Shown in pieces: positions 11,091-22,299 of a stretch of DNA of 64,000 nt (its first letter is position 1; every line of letters starts with the position of its first letter). The DNA is from Cunninghamella blakesleeana (lineage: Eukaryota; Mucoromycota; Mucoromycetes; Mucorales; Cunninghamellaceae), in assembly GCA_017871115.1 (NCBI GenBank), contig JAFCIZ010000006.1, forward strand, positions 1,984,001 through 2,048,000, in the 5' to 3' direction. The translations under genes were made by a program, and so were the position numbers. Below the pieces are notes generated by a model. The model was not told the origin of the DNA, searched no databases, and saw only the letters and a program-made list of their open reading frames with translations.

Positions 11091-12014
11091 TCATGGGTCG
11101 TTATTACTATTATTATTATTATTATTATTCTGATTTATTAAAAGTGGTGTTGTTGTATCATTACTGCCATAATTATTGATCATACTCGTTCTTGGTAAAG
11201 TTGAATAAGAGGGAGGCGAATGAGAAGGAAAGCGTGGCCGTTGTACATGTTGTTGCTGATATTGGTGAAAATGATGATATCTAGGTGCAGCCGAAGTTGA
11301 TCTTGGAATGGGCATATGTAATTGAATTAAAGGTTGTTCATCATCGTCATCTTCTTCATCTTCTTCTTGTCTTTCTCTCCCTTCTTCTGATAGGCTGGAT
11401 CGAATAGAACGATGAGATTGGGTTAAGGATTGTTGATAATAATCGCTTCTTGGCAATGATGATCCTCTTTCTAATAGTAAAGATTCTGATTCATATCCAT
11501 AAGCAGGTGGTGGTGCTAATGTTCCTTGCATTGGTGCTAATCCCCATTTTTTTACGTTAGCTTCCACAAATACAAATCCTATTTTAAAATGAATTTTAAA
11601 TGTCCCAAAAAAAGAAAATCCCGAGCGATTAAAAAATAACCCGCTAATTTTTTTTTTATTCTTATTTTTATTTTATCGCTTAATCTTTTTTGCTATTTAA
11701 AATAGTAATGATGATAATTTTTATTTTTTTTATATTTACCTCGCTGTCCAAGATTGACATGAATTTGACAAGGCCCATTCGCACCAATAGTAGGAAATAA
11801 ATTCCATCTTAAATTTGTACAAGCGTCTTCTAATTTACGACCATTTTTAGTATAAAATATAGTGCCAGATCGAGGACGATAACCAACACCAATCACGTCT
11901 CCTTCTTGAAAACTTGATCCATAATACTTGCCATGAAAAGGATTATTAAAATGCTTATTACCAGTATTACTAAAATAGCCAACAGAGTGTCGATTCCATC
12001 CTGTAAATATAATG

Positions 12015-12049
<35 letters not shown>

Positions 12050-13089
12050 TTAGTTATTATTATTATCCTCCTTCTTATAGTTCTTATTATTCATTTTTTA
12101 ATAACAAGAATCTTTTTTTTTTTTTTTTTTTAAAAAAAAAGATTAAATGCTATATATTACCAGGTAATCTCCAATTTGGATATGGTTTAGTGGCTACTCC
12201 AATAGATACAATAGTACTCCTAGGCTTTTCATACATTTTAGCCTATAAAAAATTGCATTCATAAAATTTTAATTATTATATTTCCTTTCATGAGTTGCTT
12301 TTTAATTTTATTTTTTTTCAAGTCCCATTCCCTTCTCACTCTCACACACACAAACAACGTTATTTTTTTTTTCCCATTTTAATATTACTCTTTTTTTTTT
12401 TAATATATATTTTTGTATTCTTTGCATATTTTTTTCCTTTTACCTCCCAATAATAAACGTCTTGATTTCTTGGTAAAGGTAAGTTTGTTTGTAAACTGCA
12501 TTCTCCATGAAAAAATTGTAGTTCTGTTCTAGCTGATACCATTGTGTTTGTCTCCATATCCCAATCAAACTCAAAAGCTGAAACGCCTTTTTCTTGGATA
12601 GTGACATATTGTGATAATGTGATATCTGTTTGAATACTATCAGGTGGAAATCGTTGTTGAAAGACTATATAAAAGGAAGAGAAGTAAAAAAATTACAATA
12701 TTTAATTATTGTTTATTATAAATATTATATCAGTTTTTTTTATTATTATCTATATTATTATCAAGCATTATCTTTATCTATCTTTCTTTTATTTATAATT
12801 ATATTTTTTATTTTATTATCACATATGTATATATATATATGTCTTTATTTTTTTTACTTTTAGCACGCTCATAACTTAATCGAGCATCTTCAGATAATAA
12901 AGCTAAAAGAGCAGGAGTTTCTACTATTTCCGCTGCCAATTCAGGATCATCCGTACCGCCAAGGAATAATCTTTCCCCAGTAGCTTTTGTAAAACATAAT
13001 AATACAATTATAACAAAGAAAAAGACAACTATCCCAACTATAAAGATCCATGTATAGTTACTATCCATTAGATGGATTAGTGAAAGCAT
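11091..13089 (-). CDS. SSH4: Ssh4/Ear1-type SPRY membrane protein, Rsp5 ubiquitin-ligase adaptor
   Basis: Five exons: 12858-13089, 12444-12664, 12161-12242, 11740-12000, 11091-11578 (1284 nt, 427 aa). One N-terminal membrane segment, WIFIVGIVVFFFVIIVLLCF, is followed by a B30.2/SPRY domain. That domain is marked by VYYWE, SIGVATKPYPNWRLPGW, HSVGYFSNTG, EGDVIGVGYRPRSGTIFYTKNG and FPTIGANGPCQIHVNLGQRGF. The C-terminal tail carries two PY motifs, PPAY (about residues 289-292) and PPSY (about 387-390), plus an acidic stretch. Ssh4 and Ear1 in yeast sit in endosomal and vacuolar membranes, recruit the HECT ligase Rsp5 through PY motifs and send membrane transporters into the multivesicular-body route. 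All parts of that architecture are present. The start could also be the Met at 13068, which lies closer to the membrane segment. Confidence 0.9.
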
Positions 13090-13444
13090 GATTATTTTCA
13101 CTTTTTCGGAAAAAGGAAATAATAGTAATAATAATAATAATAACGAATAGGTTATTCAAAACAAAAAAAGTATCAAGTGAAAAAAAAAAAAGTAAAGTTA
13201 GGAAAAAAAGAAAGAGGAGAGAAAAAATTGGATTTTTTTTTTCCCTCTTAAAAAAATTCTAGGTTATGCGCTGGATTTTAATTTTTTTTTTTTTCAAAAA
13301 AAACCTAAAATCACCATTCACCATTTTTAAAATCAAACAGTTCATATTAATATAATTATCAATTTATCAATTTAAAAAAGAATATATATCTATATTATTT
13401 ATTTATCTATGTATAATATTAATAATAATAAAAAATTATCCAAC
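13090..13444. other. intergenic between SSH4 and BCS1
   Basis: 355 bp. It holds the SSH4 upstream region, with a GGAAAAAAAGAAAGAGGAGAG tract near 13200-13222 (C/T-rich in the gene sense) and an ATTGG at about 13225, and the 3' flank of BCS1. No gene is seen. Confidence 0.5.
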
Positions 13445-15063
13445 CTAAAGTTGGTTCCATAATAAATCAACATGTTGAATAGCTTGTTCAGGTTCATCTT
13501 TGAAATAAACAAAGTGACCCTGTAATCCAGCTGTACTAAGAGGTTTTCCTTTCACTTTTTCAAGGAAAGCATCTACCAAATCGGGTCGATCTTGATAAAA
13601 TCTTGTAAACATGCCACGAATTTGTGATTCTGTTGCGTCTCCTAATTGTATTTTCATATCCACTCTACCAGGTCGAATTAATGCAGGATCTAATTTTTCA
13701 ATATGATTTGTTGTTAAAAATATGATCCGTTCTTCCGCTGAGGCCACACCATCTAATGCATTTAATAATCCACTAAAAGTAATCATCGATTGATATCCCT
13801 GTTGATCAGTTTGCTGTCTTTTATTAAAGGCGGCATCAATATCTTCTAATAGCATGATGCTGCGTTCTGGTACATTGCTTAATAAATGATTTAATCGATC
13901 ATCGGTTAATCCTCGTTCTGATAAATTTAATACACATATATTATATTCCAATTCACCCTATAATATATATATATATATATATAAAAGATAGAAATTAGAA
14001 CATAAATATATATATATATATATATTAAAAAAAAAAATACCATTTATTTATATTCATATACTTACAGCTAAGGCTTGAATAAAACTACTTTTGCCGGAAC
14101 CAGGTCGTCCATATAATAAGTAACCTCTTCTATAAGGAATACCTTATACATGCATACAAAATGAGTATTAAAAATCAAATAAAAATAAATTAAGTATAAA
14201 ATCTATATCTATATATTATTATCATTATAATTTTTTTTTTTTTAAAAAAAATAGAAAATAATTATCTATATACCTCTATCATTATACCATTGACCATTTC
14301 CAATGAATTTTTTAACATCATCGACAATTTTTTCTTTAACCCCGGTATCCAAGATGACAGATTCTAGCATTCTACGTTTACGAGGTAATCCAAAAGGTCT
14401 CCACTCTGGGCCATAAGAAGTATAAATAACTGTTTTCCCTTCTTGTTGTTTCAATGCCATTTCTTGAGCTTCTTTTAATAAATCTGTTAATACATGTCTA
14501 TCTCTAGATAAAGTTGTAATAGTAATTGTTTCCCAGGGACTCCCCGTTGATAAATCCATCATTTTGCCATCTCTTTGTCTATCTACTTTCATCCATGTTT
14601 GCTGCCATTTGAAAAAATGAGTTCCAGGTCCAGGAATTAATCCAAATGTAGCAGCTATACTACCATTATCATGTTGTTTAAAAGTGGTTTCTACTGATAA
14701 ATGTTGTACTTGTCGTGTTGGTGCATGATGAGACATCCAATGAAGAAACCAAGAATAAGCTTTATCTTTGGAAGGAATTTCTAAAGTGACCAAGAGACGA
14801 CGTCGAAGATAGGCTGTTCCTACAACAGATCCTCTTTTTAATACTGTCATGACAGCACCCACACCTAATAATCCAAAACCGGCAGAAAAATAAGGATTGT
14901 CACTAATATTAGATAATAATCCTCCTTTATTATTATTAACTGTATTATTGGTAGTGGTTGATGTTGTATTATTAAAAGAAGGTGATGTATTGGAAGTTAT
15001 GATGTCATTGTTATCTATATTATTATTAGTAGGAGTAATGGGTATCGTGCTTGAATCAGTCAT
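13445..15063 (-). CDS. BCS1: mitochondrial AAA chaperone Bcs1
   Basis: Three exons: 14274-15063, 14066-14142, 13445-13957 (1380 nt, 459 aa). An Asn/Thr-rich N-terminal extension of about 55 residues precedes the single membrane segment ([17 protein letters not shown]) and the positively charged internal import signal typical of Bcs1. The BCS1_N domain follows. The AAA module has Walker [12 protein letters not shown], Walker [12 protein letters not shown], and [20 protein letters not shown] with sensor and arginine-finger residues. Bcs1 moves the folded Rieske Fe-S protein across the mitochondrial inner membrane into complex III. The second residue of Walker A is Arg where most homologues have Pro (GPPG); the essential G-x4-GKS is intact. 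A CCAAT box is 99 bp upstream. Confidence 0.95.
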
Positions 15064-15662
15064 ATTTTTTTATTGTGTTTTAAAAAAAATTCAAGAAGGA
15101 GAGGGGTAAAAAAAAAATTAAGTTTACATTTTTTTTTATAAAATTCTAAGCCAGTCACCTGCCAATTTTTTTTTTACATATGAGTATAATAAAATAGATA
15201 ACAATGGATTTAAAATAACAATAACAATAATATATTTTGTAATACTATTAATATGTACAAACCATCGTTTATAATAATATAATGATTAATAATCAAAAAG
15301 CATATAAAAAAGCATATATTTAAATACTGTTTTACTGGTATGAATTTTATTTATGCTAGTTCAACCAATTAGGACGCATGTGTGTCTGTATTTGAAACGA
15401 TTATCATTTAAAAAAGTGAATAATGCATTGAGTTTTTATTTTTTATTTCATTAAAATTATTATTGCCAATATTTTTATTTTAAATACATAGTGAAGGCGA
15501 AAAGAAAAACAGAAAAAAGGATATCAAAATATAAATATGATACTTATTTAGTATTGTAAAATAATAGTAAAAAAATGATTAAAAAGAAGCTGTACATAAT
15601 AAAAAAATATATATATATATCTATTTTTTTTTCTTTTGATGATTCCTCTTCATTATTTTTAA
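15064..15662. other. intergenic between BCS1 and Rab32-like gene
   Basis: About 600 bp with the BCS1 promoter side (GAAGGAGAGGGG near 15093-15105; CCAAT at 15162-15166) and the 3' flank of the Rab gene. No gene is seen. Confidence 0.5.
15162..15166 (+). promoter_or_regulatory. CCAAT box upstream of BCS1
   Basis: TGCCAAT in a small GC-richer island, 99 bp upstream of the BCS1 start. It is a candidate HAP/NF-Y site. The motif is short and could be chance. Confidence 0.3.
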
Positions 15663-15944
15663 TTAACAACAGCCGCTTCCACTATGTTCGTTTTTAGTAT
15701 GATCTAAATGGATAGAATCATTATCCATATCATCCGTTACTAAAGCCCCATGTTCTTCTTCAATAGCAACAATAGATTGTATCAAATGTCTAGCTGCTTC
15801 ATCAATATTACTATTTTCTTTTGCAGATGTTTCAAACCATTTAGAAAATCCATTTTCTCGGCAAAATTGATCCATTTCTTGATGATTTATAGGCTGACCA
15901 TGTCCTTCTTGTAATAAATCGCTCTATAAATATATATATATATA

Positions 15945-15978
<34 letters not shown>

Positions 15979-16689
15979 TTCAATCATTATTTTCATATTT
16001 TTTTAATTTTATTTTTTAATTTATAAAAAAATTCACTACTTATTATTATTTTTACCTTATTTGCTAATAATACAACAGGAATATTACCACCTCCCCAAGG
16101 TTCAGGTAATGACACTTTTGAATCCAGATCTTGTTTCCATTTTGTAACACCTTCAAAAGTCTGTGGTCTGGTTACATCATACACAACAAATGCTCCAAGA
16201 GCTTCTTTATAATATACTCTTGTCATATTTCCAAACCGTTCTTGCCCCGCAATATCCCATAATTGTAATCGAACAATAATTTCTGGAGACCATTGAATAA
16301 CTTTAAGTGCAAAATCAACACCAATCTAAATAAAGTTGAGTACAAAAAAGTATATTACATATATTTGTTATTCGTTAGTTTTATGTATAAATTGGCCATT
16401 TTTATGCTTCTTTTTTTTATTTTTTACTTTTTATATGTTTATTTATTATATGTCCCACTTACTGTTGATTTATAATTAGTAGAGAAGATATTATGAACGT
16501 AACGACGAATAATAGAAGTTTTCCCTGTACCTAAGTCACCAACCACAAGGATTTTGTATAAATATTCTCTAGTAGGTGGACCACTCTATAAACATATATA
16601 TAAACGCATATGTATATTTATATATAAACAAGATTGTATAATATAAATATATATTAATAAAATAGTATTTATTTCTATACACTTACCAT
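15663..16689 (-). CDS. RAB32: Rab32/38-family small GTPase
   Basis: Four exons: 16687-16689, 16463-16585, 16056-16325, 15663-15923 (657 nt, 218 aa). The first exon holds only the ATG, spliced by GTAAGT to a TAG acceptor, giving MSGPPTREYLYK. GTPase motifs are G1 GDLGTGKTS, G3 WDIAGQERFGNM, G4 NKSD (formed across the last splice) and G5 ETSAKE. The C-terminal GSGCC is a geranylgeranylation site. WDIAGQE, with Ile where nearly all Rabs have Thr, and STIGVDFALK plus MTRVYYKEALGAFVVYD are hallmarks of Rab32/Rab38. In animals these act at mitochondria-ER contacts and in biogenesis of lysosome-related organelles. The family is absent from budding and fission yeast. A stop lies in frame just upstream of the ATG and exon 2 has no usable Met, which supports the one-codon exon. 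Confidence 0.92.
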
Positions 16690-17086
16690 GTTATCTTATT
16701 TATAGATCAAACGATGAAACTAATTAAATTGAGGTATATTATAAAAAAAGAAAAAAAAGAAAAAAGAAAGATAATGGACTAAACTCTTAAATTGATATTT
16801 AATATATGATTCAAATAGTTATAAATAGATATATATTTATATATATATGTATATATATATAAATGTTGGTTAATATATATAAAAAGAGGGAAAAGAGAGT
16901 GAAAAAAAGGTAGGAAAAAAGGAAAGAGAAAAGAGAAAAAAAAAAAAGATGATACGAATTGGGAAAATTATTGAAAAAAAATTCTATCGGAAAATCAATT
17001 GCGTTGACATTTTTTTTTATGATAACAAATCTTTAATTTTTTTTCCATTTAAAACGAATCATGAGGTATTGTTTTTCTTGACTAAG
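16690..17086. other. intergenic between Rab32-like and SLF2-like genes
   Basis: About 400 bp. Holds the Rab32 promoter side, with purine-rich tracts at about 16744-16772 and 16885-16948 that are C/T-rich in the gene sense, and the 3' flank of the neighbour. No gene is seen. Confidence 0.5.
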
Positions 17087-19986
17087 TTAAAATTCATTAT
17101 TTTCTAAAGTTTTACTATTAGGTCCAATGATATAAGCTAATCTGTTCCATAGTCTTTGCGTTGCTTCATTTGCCTATTATCAATAAAATGAAATAAAAGA
17201 AGATCAAAGTAAGTAAATAATAATAATTATTAGATCACATATTATATAATAATACTAATAAATATTTACCATTGTTCTTTCCAATACACCCAAACGACCG
17301 CCTTAAATAAATAAATAAATAAAACAAATATATATAAGTTTAGTATCATAAATAATAAACTACATTCATATTTTAAATCTAATTACCTATTTTTCGTCCC
17401 ATGGACTGTAGTTGTGTAACGATGGAACTAACTATTTCCTATATAAGATTTAATAAATAATTAAATAAACAAATGATATCATTAAACAGTGATAAAATTT
17501 ACTAGTACATTTCCCTATTTGACATTATATATTTTTTTTTAATAGTTCCTTTTTTTAAAAAAAATTTAAAATAAATTAAATTATATATAACTTACAATAG
17601 CATCGTTAAATTCATCTTTATCACTCCCAATTGCATAATCTAATAAATTCATCCTTAAAGCTAATTGAAGATAATCAGGCTCTGATTGCTGAAATATACT
17701 CTTCTTATTCTTCAACATATTGTTGATTCTAGGCAAAATAAAAGAACTTGATTTTAAATTCTCTGTAAGAGTTTCAAATAAAATCATTGATTTTGGTAGT
17801 GGGGAAGATGAGGAAGATGAGGAAGGTGAAGAAGGTGCTGAAGAAAATCTTGAAGAAGATGTTGAAGAGGAGGAAGAGGAAGAAGTAGAAGAAGAATATG
17901 AATCATTATATAACGCTAATTCTAAGGCCATCATAGCAATCACTCTGCGTAAGTATAAACTTCTAATAGATATAGATTTGGCGGATTTAATTAGCTGCAA
18001 TTGTTGTTGAACAGTGGTAAAATCATTACATAGACGATAAGCTAACTGCAGAACATTGTCTTTCCAATGATCATCTGAAAATACTAATAAACTTGCATCC
18101 AGTGTATCTTGAACTTGACTACGATGTAGTATACATATTTGATCCAATCCTATATACATTAAAATATGTGCAATATATTGTACTTGCTGTTCTGTGTATG
18201 CTTTTGGCCATAATTTTAATGATTTGGTTAATAATTGAAGAACCCATTCCAACTGTTTTAGTGGAAGTCTATCATTTTTATCTTTATCTGTTGTACATTT
18301 ATCATTGGTTACTGTTACTGATGATGACGATGACGGTGATGATGATATAAAATCATTTTCAATTTCAGGCAAATTGAGTGCACCATAGGATATTAAAATA
18401 TGAATAAATGTTGATAATGACATATATCTATTATAATTTATTGAGCTAGTATTATCCAAAGCATTTTCTTTATAAAATGATGGTGTGTCTCCAGGCTATT
18501 GATATAATTAAAAATAAAAATAGCAACAAAAATAGTATTACTATTATTATCGCCACTATTGTCATTAATACCTTTATTATTATAATTATATATACATGTC
18601 TTACAAAAAATTTCCATAGTAAATGAAGAGTATCAAACGCATGTTTTGCAACTAGTATATCCTTTTCAAATGCCACTAATAAATAATAATAATAATAATA
18701 AAAACGAGTATATTAAATGATTAATACATAATTTAATACATATGTGTACATATATTGTTATATATATATTCATCTTTATGTAGTTTATCATATTTATTTA
18801 TTTACCAATCTCAATTAACCATTGGTATACTGAAAATGGACAATCCCATCCTTGTTGATACCACAAGTAGATACTATTCGAAGATATTATACATTTACGT
18901 GATTGGCTTGCTAAATCAATAAAATAATATTAATAAAAAGAGGGTATGTATATAGTATATTAGCAGAGTAAATCATTAATTATCACCACAACCACCATTT
19001 ATTATTATTTTATTACATCCAGAATATCTCACCAAGTGATTATACTTTTTTTTGTTTGATTCATCCATTAGTTCAATATTTTCAGGATATAATGTTGGAT
19101 TAGGTAACTATTTAATTTTATAAATAAAAAAAAAAAAAATCGATTCATATTAATAAATTGTATTAAAATAAAAAATAGCTATATATTCATTCACTTTTTT
19201 TTAGTATTTCTTGAAAAGTGATGTGTACCTTGCAACGTTTGGGAAATAAGTGAAACTTTTCATCTTTTATTTGTTTACTATGAGTATTATCTAAAGCCTA
19301 TAAATAATAAAAAAAAGGAGAGAATAGAGTTGGTACTTTTATTATCATATATATATATATGTATATGTATTAACCCTATTTTGATATATCCAACTATCCA
19401 TACACCCTACATATTGATATTACCATTTTTAATTCTTCAGCTTGTTCTTTATCTAAATATTTTGAAGACAGCATGTCTAGATCTAAGTTAGATTTTTCTT
19501 TATCTTGTTTCTGATGATCATGGCAATCATCGTCATCATCTGATATATAATCATAAAGCCAATCTAAATATTGATCTGTCAAGAAAAGGTATTGATCTTT
19601 TGATTCTTTTAACTTTGTAGGTTTTTCAGTTTCGGCTGACTTTTGTGTGGGTATTTCATTTTCATACAATGGTTCTGAATTAATCTTATCAAACAACTAA
19701 TAATAATAGTAATAATAATAATAATAATAAAATAAATAGTATTCATAAATATTAACATTAATATATATATATATAGTATTTATATGTTTTTCTTTGTTAT
19801 CTCTTTCAAAAAACGATATACAAATATAATTACCTTGTGTAATTCTTCTTTACCTTCGACACTACGGATTTTTCTTCGTTTAGGTGATATTAATTGAGTA
19901 GAATCTGAATCATGATGTTTATTATTTTTATTATCAATTTTCTTTCTAGTTGAATTTCTAGGTAGTAAAAATGATTGAATACTCAT
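17087..19986 (-). CDS. nuclear protein, possible SLF2/FAM178-like SMC5/6 factor
   Basis: Ten exons: 19834-19986, 19424-19696, 19229-19297, 19017-19107, 18806-18910, 18605-18675, 17596-18495, 17387-17438, 17270-17301, 17087-17173 (1833 nt, 610 aa). A basic cluster SPKRRKIR near residue 34 looks like a nuclear localisation signal. After an acidic, disordered N-terminal quarter comes a helical domain. Its stretch DCPFSVYQWLIEIVAFEKD, followed by AFDTLHLLWKFF, resembles the CPLxxLQWLFxxM...QILDTLMxL pattern of the CANIN domain in SLF2/FAM178. Those proteins recruit the SMC5/6 complex to DNA damage; yeast counterparts are Nse6/Kre29. The match is from memory of a divergent family, so the functional call is tentative. 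The gene model itself is well supported: every exon join keeps the frame. It is divergent from syntaxin. Confidence 0.5.
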
Positions 19987-20201
19987 TTTTTTAAAAAAAA
20001 TAAAAGAATATAAAATATAAAGCTAAGAGAAATAAGAAGTTTAGGCTTGATTTTTTTTTTTGATAAAAAAATCAAATTTTGTTTCCCCGCTACCATTTTT
20101 GGATATTAAGCAAAAAAAATTTAAATTTAAAAAAAATATTTTCCTTTCTCTTTTCTTTTTTCTTTTTTTCTTTTAATATATATTCATAAACATATATATT
20201 A

Positions 20202-20232
<31 letters not shown>

Positions 20233-20307
20233 CATTAATTTATCACTATATTTATTTTTCAATTTTTTTTATACGTATAGAATTCTTTTTTTAATAAATA
20301 GATTCTT
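19987..20307. promoter_or_regulatory. bidirectional promoter region
   Basis: 321 bp between the SLF2-like gene (-) and syntaxin (+). It has a small GC-richer island (TTCCCCGCTACC near 20080-20092), a C/T-rich tract at about 20141-20174 before syntaxin, and an (AT)n at about 20205-20224. Confidence 0.45.
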
Positions 20308-22299
20308 ATGTCTTATTCATACAATAGAGATCGCACAGCAGAAATAAGAGGTGATTCACAGGTAGCAATAATAACAATAGTATCTATATATATAAGACTT
20401 ATTTTTACATTCATAGAAATATTGAATATAAACAATACTAACCCAATACATTGCTATGTAATTTTTATTATTATTATTGTTGTTAAACCAAAATAGTTTT
20501 CTTCAACTAACAATCGGAGTAACAAGTAAGGAATGCAAAGACAACAATAATAAAATATGAAGAACATAATTATTTTAACAATCAAGTAAATATAATTTAT
20601 TAATAAGTACTACCAATTCCTTTTTATTTCTTTATATCTGTTTTAACAAATAAATAAATAAATAGTAGGTATAATGATAGAAGCGAAGCATTTGAAGGTA
20701 CTTATACTAATGATCAACAATATCCACCAACAATGAGAGAGGGAAGGTATCAGGATTATTCAAATTCAAATCAATATTATCCACCAAATCGACAACCCCA
20801 ACAACGAATAAATAATAATAATAATAATCAGTATAATAATCGTGCATATGAAATGGAATTGCGCCCAGTAGGATCACATACCGATATAACTGGAATGCCA
20901 GGATTTTTTGAAGAAATTGATAGGTTAAAAACTGAAATAAATATAGTTGGGAATAGTATTCAAGAAATTCAGTCCCTTCATGAGGATGCACTAGTATCTA
21001 CAAATGAGACACAATCTAAGGATTTGGCTTATAAATTAGCTCATTTAAAAAAGGAAACCACTCAAAGAAATAACGATATAAAAAATAGAATTAAGAGTGA
21101 GTAATTATATTTTAATTTGCTTTATTCATTTTTTTATTTTTTAAAAAAAATAGAAAAAATATAAATAGGCATTTTAACCATATTAATATATCATATATTT
21201 ATTTTATTTAAAAGATCTAGAACAATTTAATGCAAAATGCACAAACGCCTCCGATAGTCAAATTCGACGTTCTCAAGTAATAATTATCATAATCATCATC
21301 ATAAGTTTATCCACTAATTAAGTTGAAAAATTACTTATTTTATTTTTATTTCTCTCTCAGACAACAACCTTAAAAAGCAGATTTTTAGATACTATTCAAA
21401 GTTACCAAGATATGGAACGTACTTATGATAAAAGATATAGGCAAAGAGTTGAAAGACAAATCCGTATTGTTAAACCTAATTGTAACCAAGAAGAAATTGA
21501 TGCCATATTGGATTCTGATCAATCTAGTCAGATCTTTACACAATCTGTAAGAAAGAAATAAAATTGTCAATCATGCATTCTGAGTTTAAACCATATCTTT
21601 ATTTTTCTAATGTCTTTATATGTGTATTTTGCTTAGTTAATGCAAGCTGGAAGAACAAGCCAAGCAAGAGCTGTTTTAAGTGAAGTACAAGAGAGACATG
21701 AAGATATTAAACGCATTGAAAAAACAATCCTTGTAAGTTTTTTTTTTAGAGTATAAGAGCCTTATTATTTAAAAGAAAATGTAAAAAGGGATTGACGAGT
21801 ATTAATTTTTATGGAATGCTATTTTTCTTTAGGAATTACATCAATTGTTTTTAGAAATGTCTATGTTAATTGAAAATCAAGGCGAAACTATTAATCAAAT
21901 CCAAGAACACACTGAAACAACAGCTGGTCAAATTGAAGAAGGGAATAAATTCGTTTCAAAAGCCATAATAAGTGCAAGAGCAACAAGAGCGGTACGTAAT
22001 TTTTTTTTTTTTAAAGGAAAAAGGAAAAAAGAAATAAATAAATGATAGAATGGTAATAACAATATATTTGATGTCCACTCCCCTTTTTTTTTCACATAAT
22101 AGAAAAAATGGTGTTGTTTCTTTTTAGTTATTATTATCTGTGTAATGATTGCTATTCTTGTATGGTACTTTGGTTTTGGTAAATAAATAAATAAATTTGT
22201 AAATAAGGATAAAAATAAGATAAGTCAGTTATAGAAACTAATATATATTATATTATAGGTCATCCTGGTGTAGGTGACAATAGCAACCATAATCAATAA
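20308..22299 (+). CDS. SSO1: plasma-membrane syntaxin (Sso1/Psy1-type Qa-SNARE)
   Basis: Nine exons: 20308-20361, 20497-20525, 20666-21096, 21215-21276, 21361-21546, 21637-21732, 21833-21991, 22103-22178, 22259-22299 (1134 nt, 377 aa). A Tyr/Asn/Gln-rich N-terminal extension (about 85 aa) precedes the Habc bundle (MPGFFEEIDRLKTEINIV onward). The Qa-SNARE helix has LEMSMLIENQGETINQIQ with the central Gln, followed by KKWCCFFLVIIICVMIAILVW as membrane anchor and a short tail. It should act as the t-SNARE for secretory-vesicle fusion at the plasma membrane with Sec9 and Snc partners. The 29-nt second exon is required to keep the frame. The third exon can start at 20666 or 20669 (tandem TAGTAG acceptor), changing one residue. 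The long N-terminus is unusual for Sso proteins. Confidence 0.93.
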
